This document shows, piece by piece, positions 5,027 through 5,227 of a DNA stretch of 5,227 nt (position 1 is its first letter; every line of letters begins with the position of its first letter). This DNA is from a bacterium (lineage in GTDB: Bacteria; RBG-13-66-14), in assembly GCA_021107695.1 (NCBI GenBank), contig JAIOSI010000042.1, positions 1 to 5,227 on the forward strand, read 5' to 3'. The notes beneath the pieces were generated by a model. That model was not told the origin of the DNA, ran no database searches, and saw only the letters and a list, made by a program, of their open reading frames with translations. The position numbers were made by a program, and so were the translations under genes.

Positions 5027-5221
5027 CTACTTGTCCTGCTTTTTCCACTGGGTTGGACACCAGCGGGGAACCCAGAAATGGGGGTCGGATTCGCGGGGGT
5101 CAGCCTCCAGATAGAGGTTGTTGAAGCGCAGAGCCATCTGCTCCCGCACCTCCCAAAAGATCTGATCCGCCTGCTCCACGGCGATGCAGGCGGTCTTTCG
5201 ACCGGGAACCTTCGAGGGCAA
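5027..5221 (-). CDS. Short ORF or C-terminal remnant of unknown function
   Basis: The frame gives at most 64 residues from a TTG at 5221 to the TAG at 5029-5027. An in-frame TAG at 5227-5225 closes it upstream, so within the window it is a complete small ORF. The content looks coding: few rare residues, several Trp and Phe, and a folded-looking ending (LYLEADPRESDPHFWVPRW). That resembles the tail of a larger protein. No ribosome binding site can be judged for TTG 5221 because the window ends. An inner ATG at 5137 is preceded by GGGAG only three bases away. It may therefore be a small gene, or the last part of a gene cut by a frameshift or stop. I recognise no family. Confidence 0.4.
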   Translation of the reverse strand: MPSKVPGRKTACIAVEQADQIFWEVREQMALRFNNLYLEADPRESDPHFWVPRWCPTQWKKQDK

Positions 5222-5227
5222 ACGCTA

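Noticed and set aside
1..5227. CRISPR array, tRNA, rRNA or transposase gene
   Set aside because: No regularly spaced direct repeats, cloverleaf-like segment, rRNA-like stretch or transposase-like protein was seen on either strand.

Overview
The window is a piece of bacterial chromosome of moderately high GC, with an AT-richer stretch at about 1660-1830. It carries two housekeeping genes on the minus strand, then a more accessory stretch with three plus-strand genes, and a short minus-strand ORF at the right edge. The two lipobox-type signal peptides and the cell-envelope genes show a bacterium. The many short GC-rich hairpin repeats between genes, together with proteins that match only at fold level, suggest an uncultured, poorly sampled phylum. 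I cannot name the taxon from the sequence.

Layout. Positions 1-261 (minus) hold the N-terminal start of an FtsK/SpoIIIE-type DNA translocase that runs off the left edge. Positions 353-1216 (minus) hold uppP (undecaprenyl-diphosphate phosphatase), which lies upstream of ftsK in the same direction. The 91-base gap between them is filled by a double hairpin repeat. Positions 1217-1877 are a long gene-free region with two repeat elements, a likely promoter and a roughly 265-base leader. It separates uppP from the divergent lipoprotein gene 1878-3278. That gene encodes a tryptophan-rich secreted lipoprotein whose chain resembles the ethylbenzene-dehydrogenase-gamma/cytochrome c-552 type haem-binding domain but stops before the last expected strands. 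A strong hairpin terminator follows, then a clear sigma70-type promoter and a second small lipoprotein gene, 3486-4085, of unknown function. A 147-base repeat with inverted ends lies just before gene 4347-4745, a small protein resembling the pyridoxamine-phosphate-oxidase-like FMN-binding split barrel. After it come hairpins, a terminator, an inverted copy of the repeat from 1310-1363, another hairpin, and a short minus-strand ORF at 5027-5221.

How the parts relate. UppP (lipid-carrier recycling for the cell wall) and FtsK (chromosome segregation at the septum) are both envelope or division functions and may be co-transcribed. The three plus-strand genes do not form a recognisable pathway. 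The first is insulated from the second by its own terminator and the second has its own promoter, so they look like separate units. Two are exported lipoproteins. The most notable non-gene content is the repeats: one hairpin family (four elements sharing a TGTAGGGGC-like edge, two of them near-identical in inverted orientation) and a second family built on a GCAGCGC/GCGCTGC stem. I found no CRISPR array, tRNA, rRNA or transposase, and no convincing new multi-gene system.
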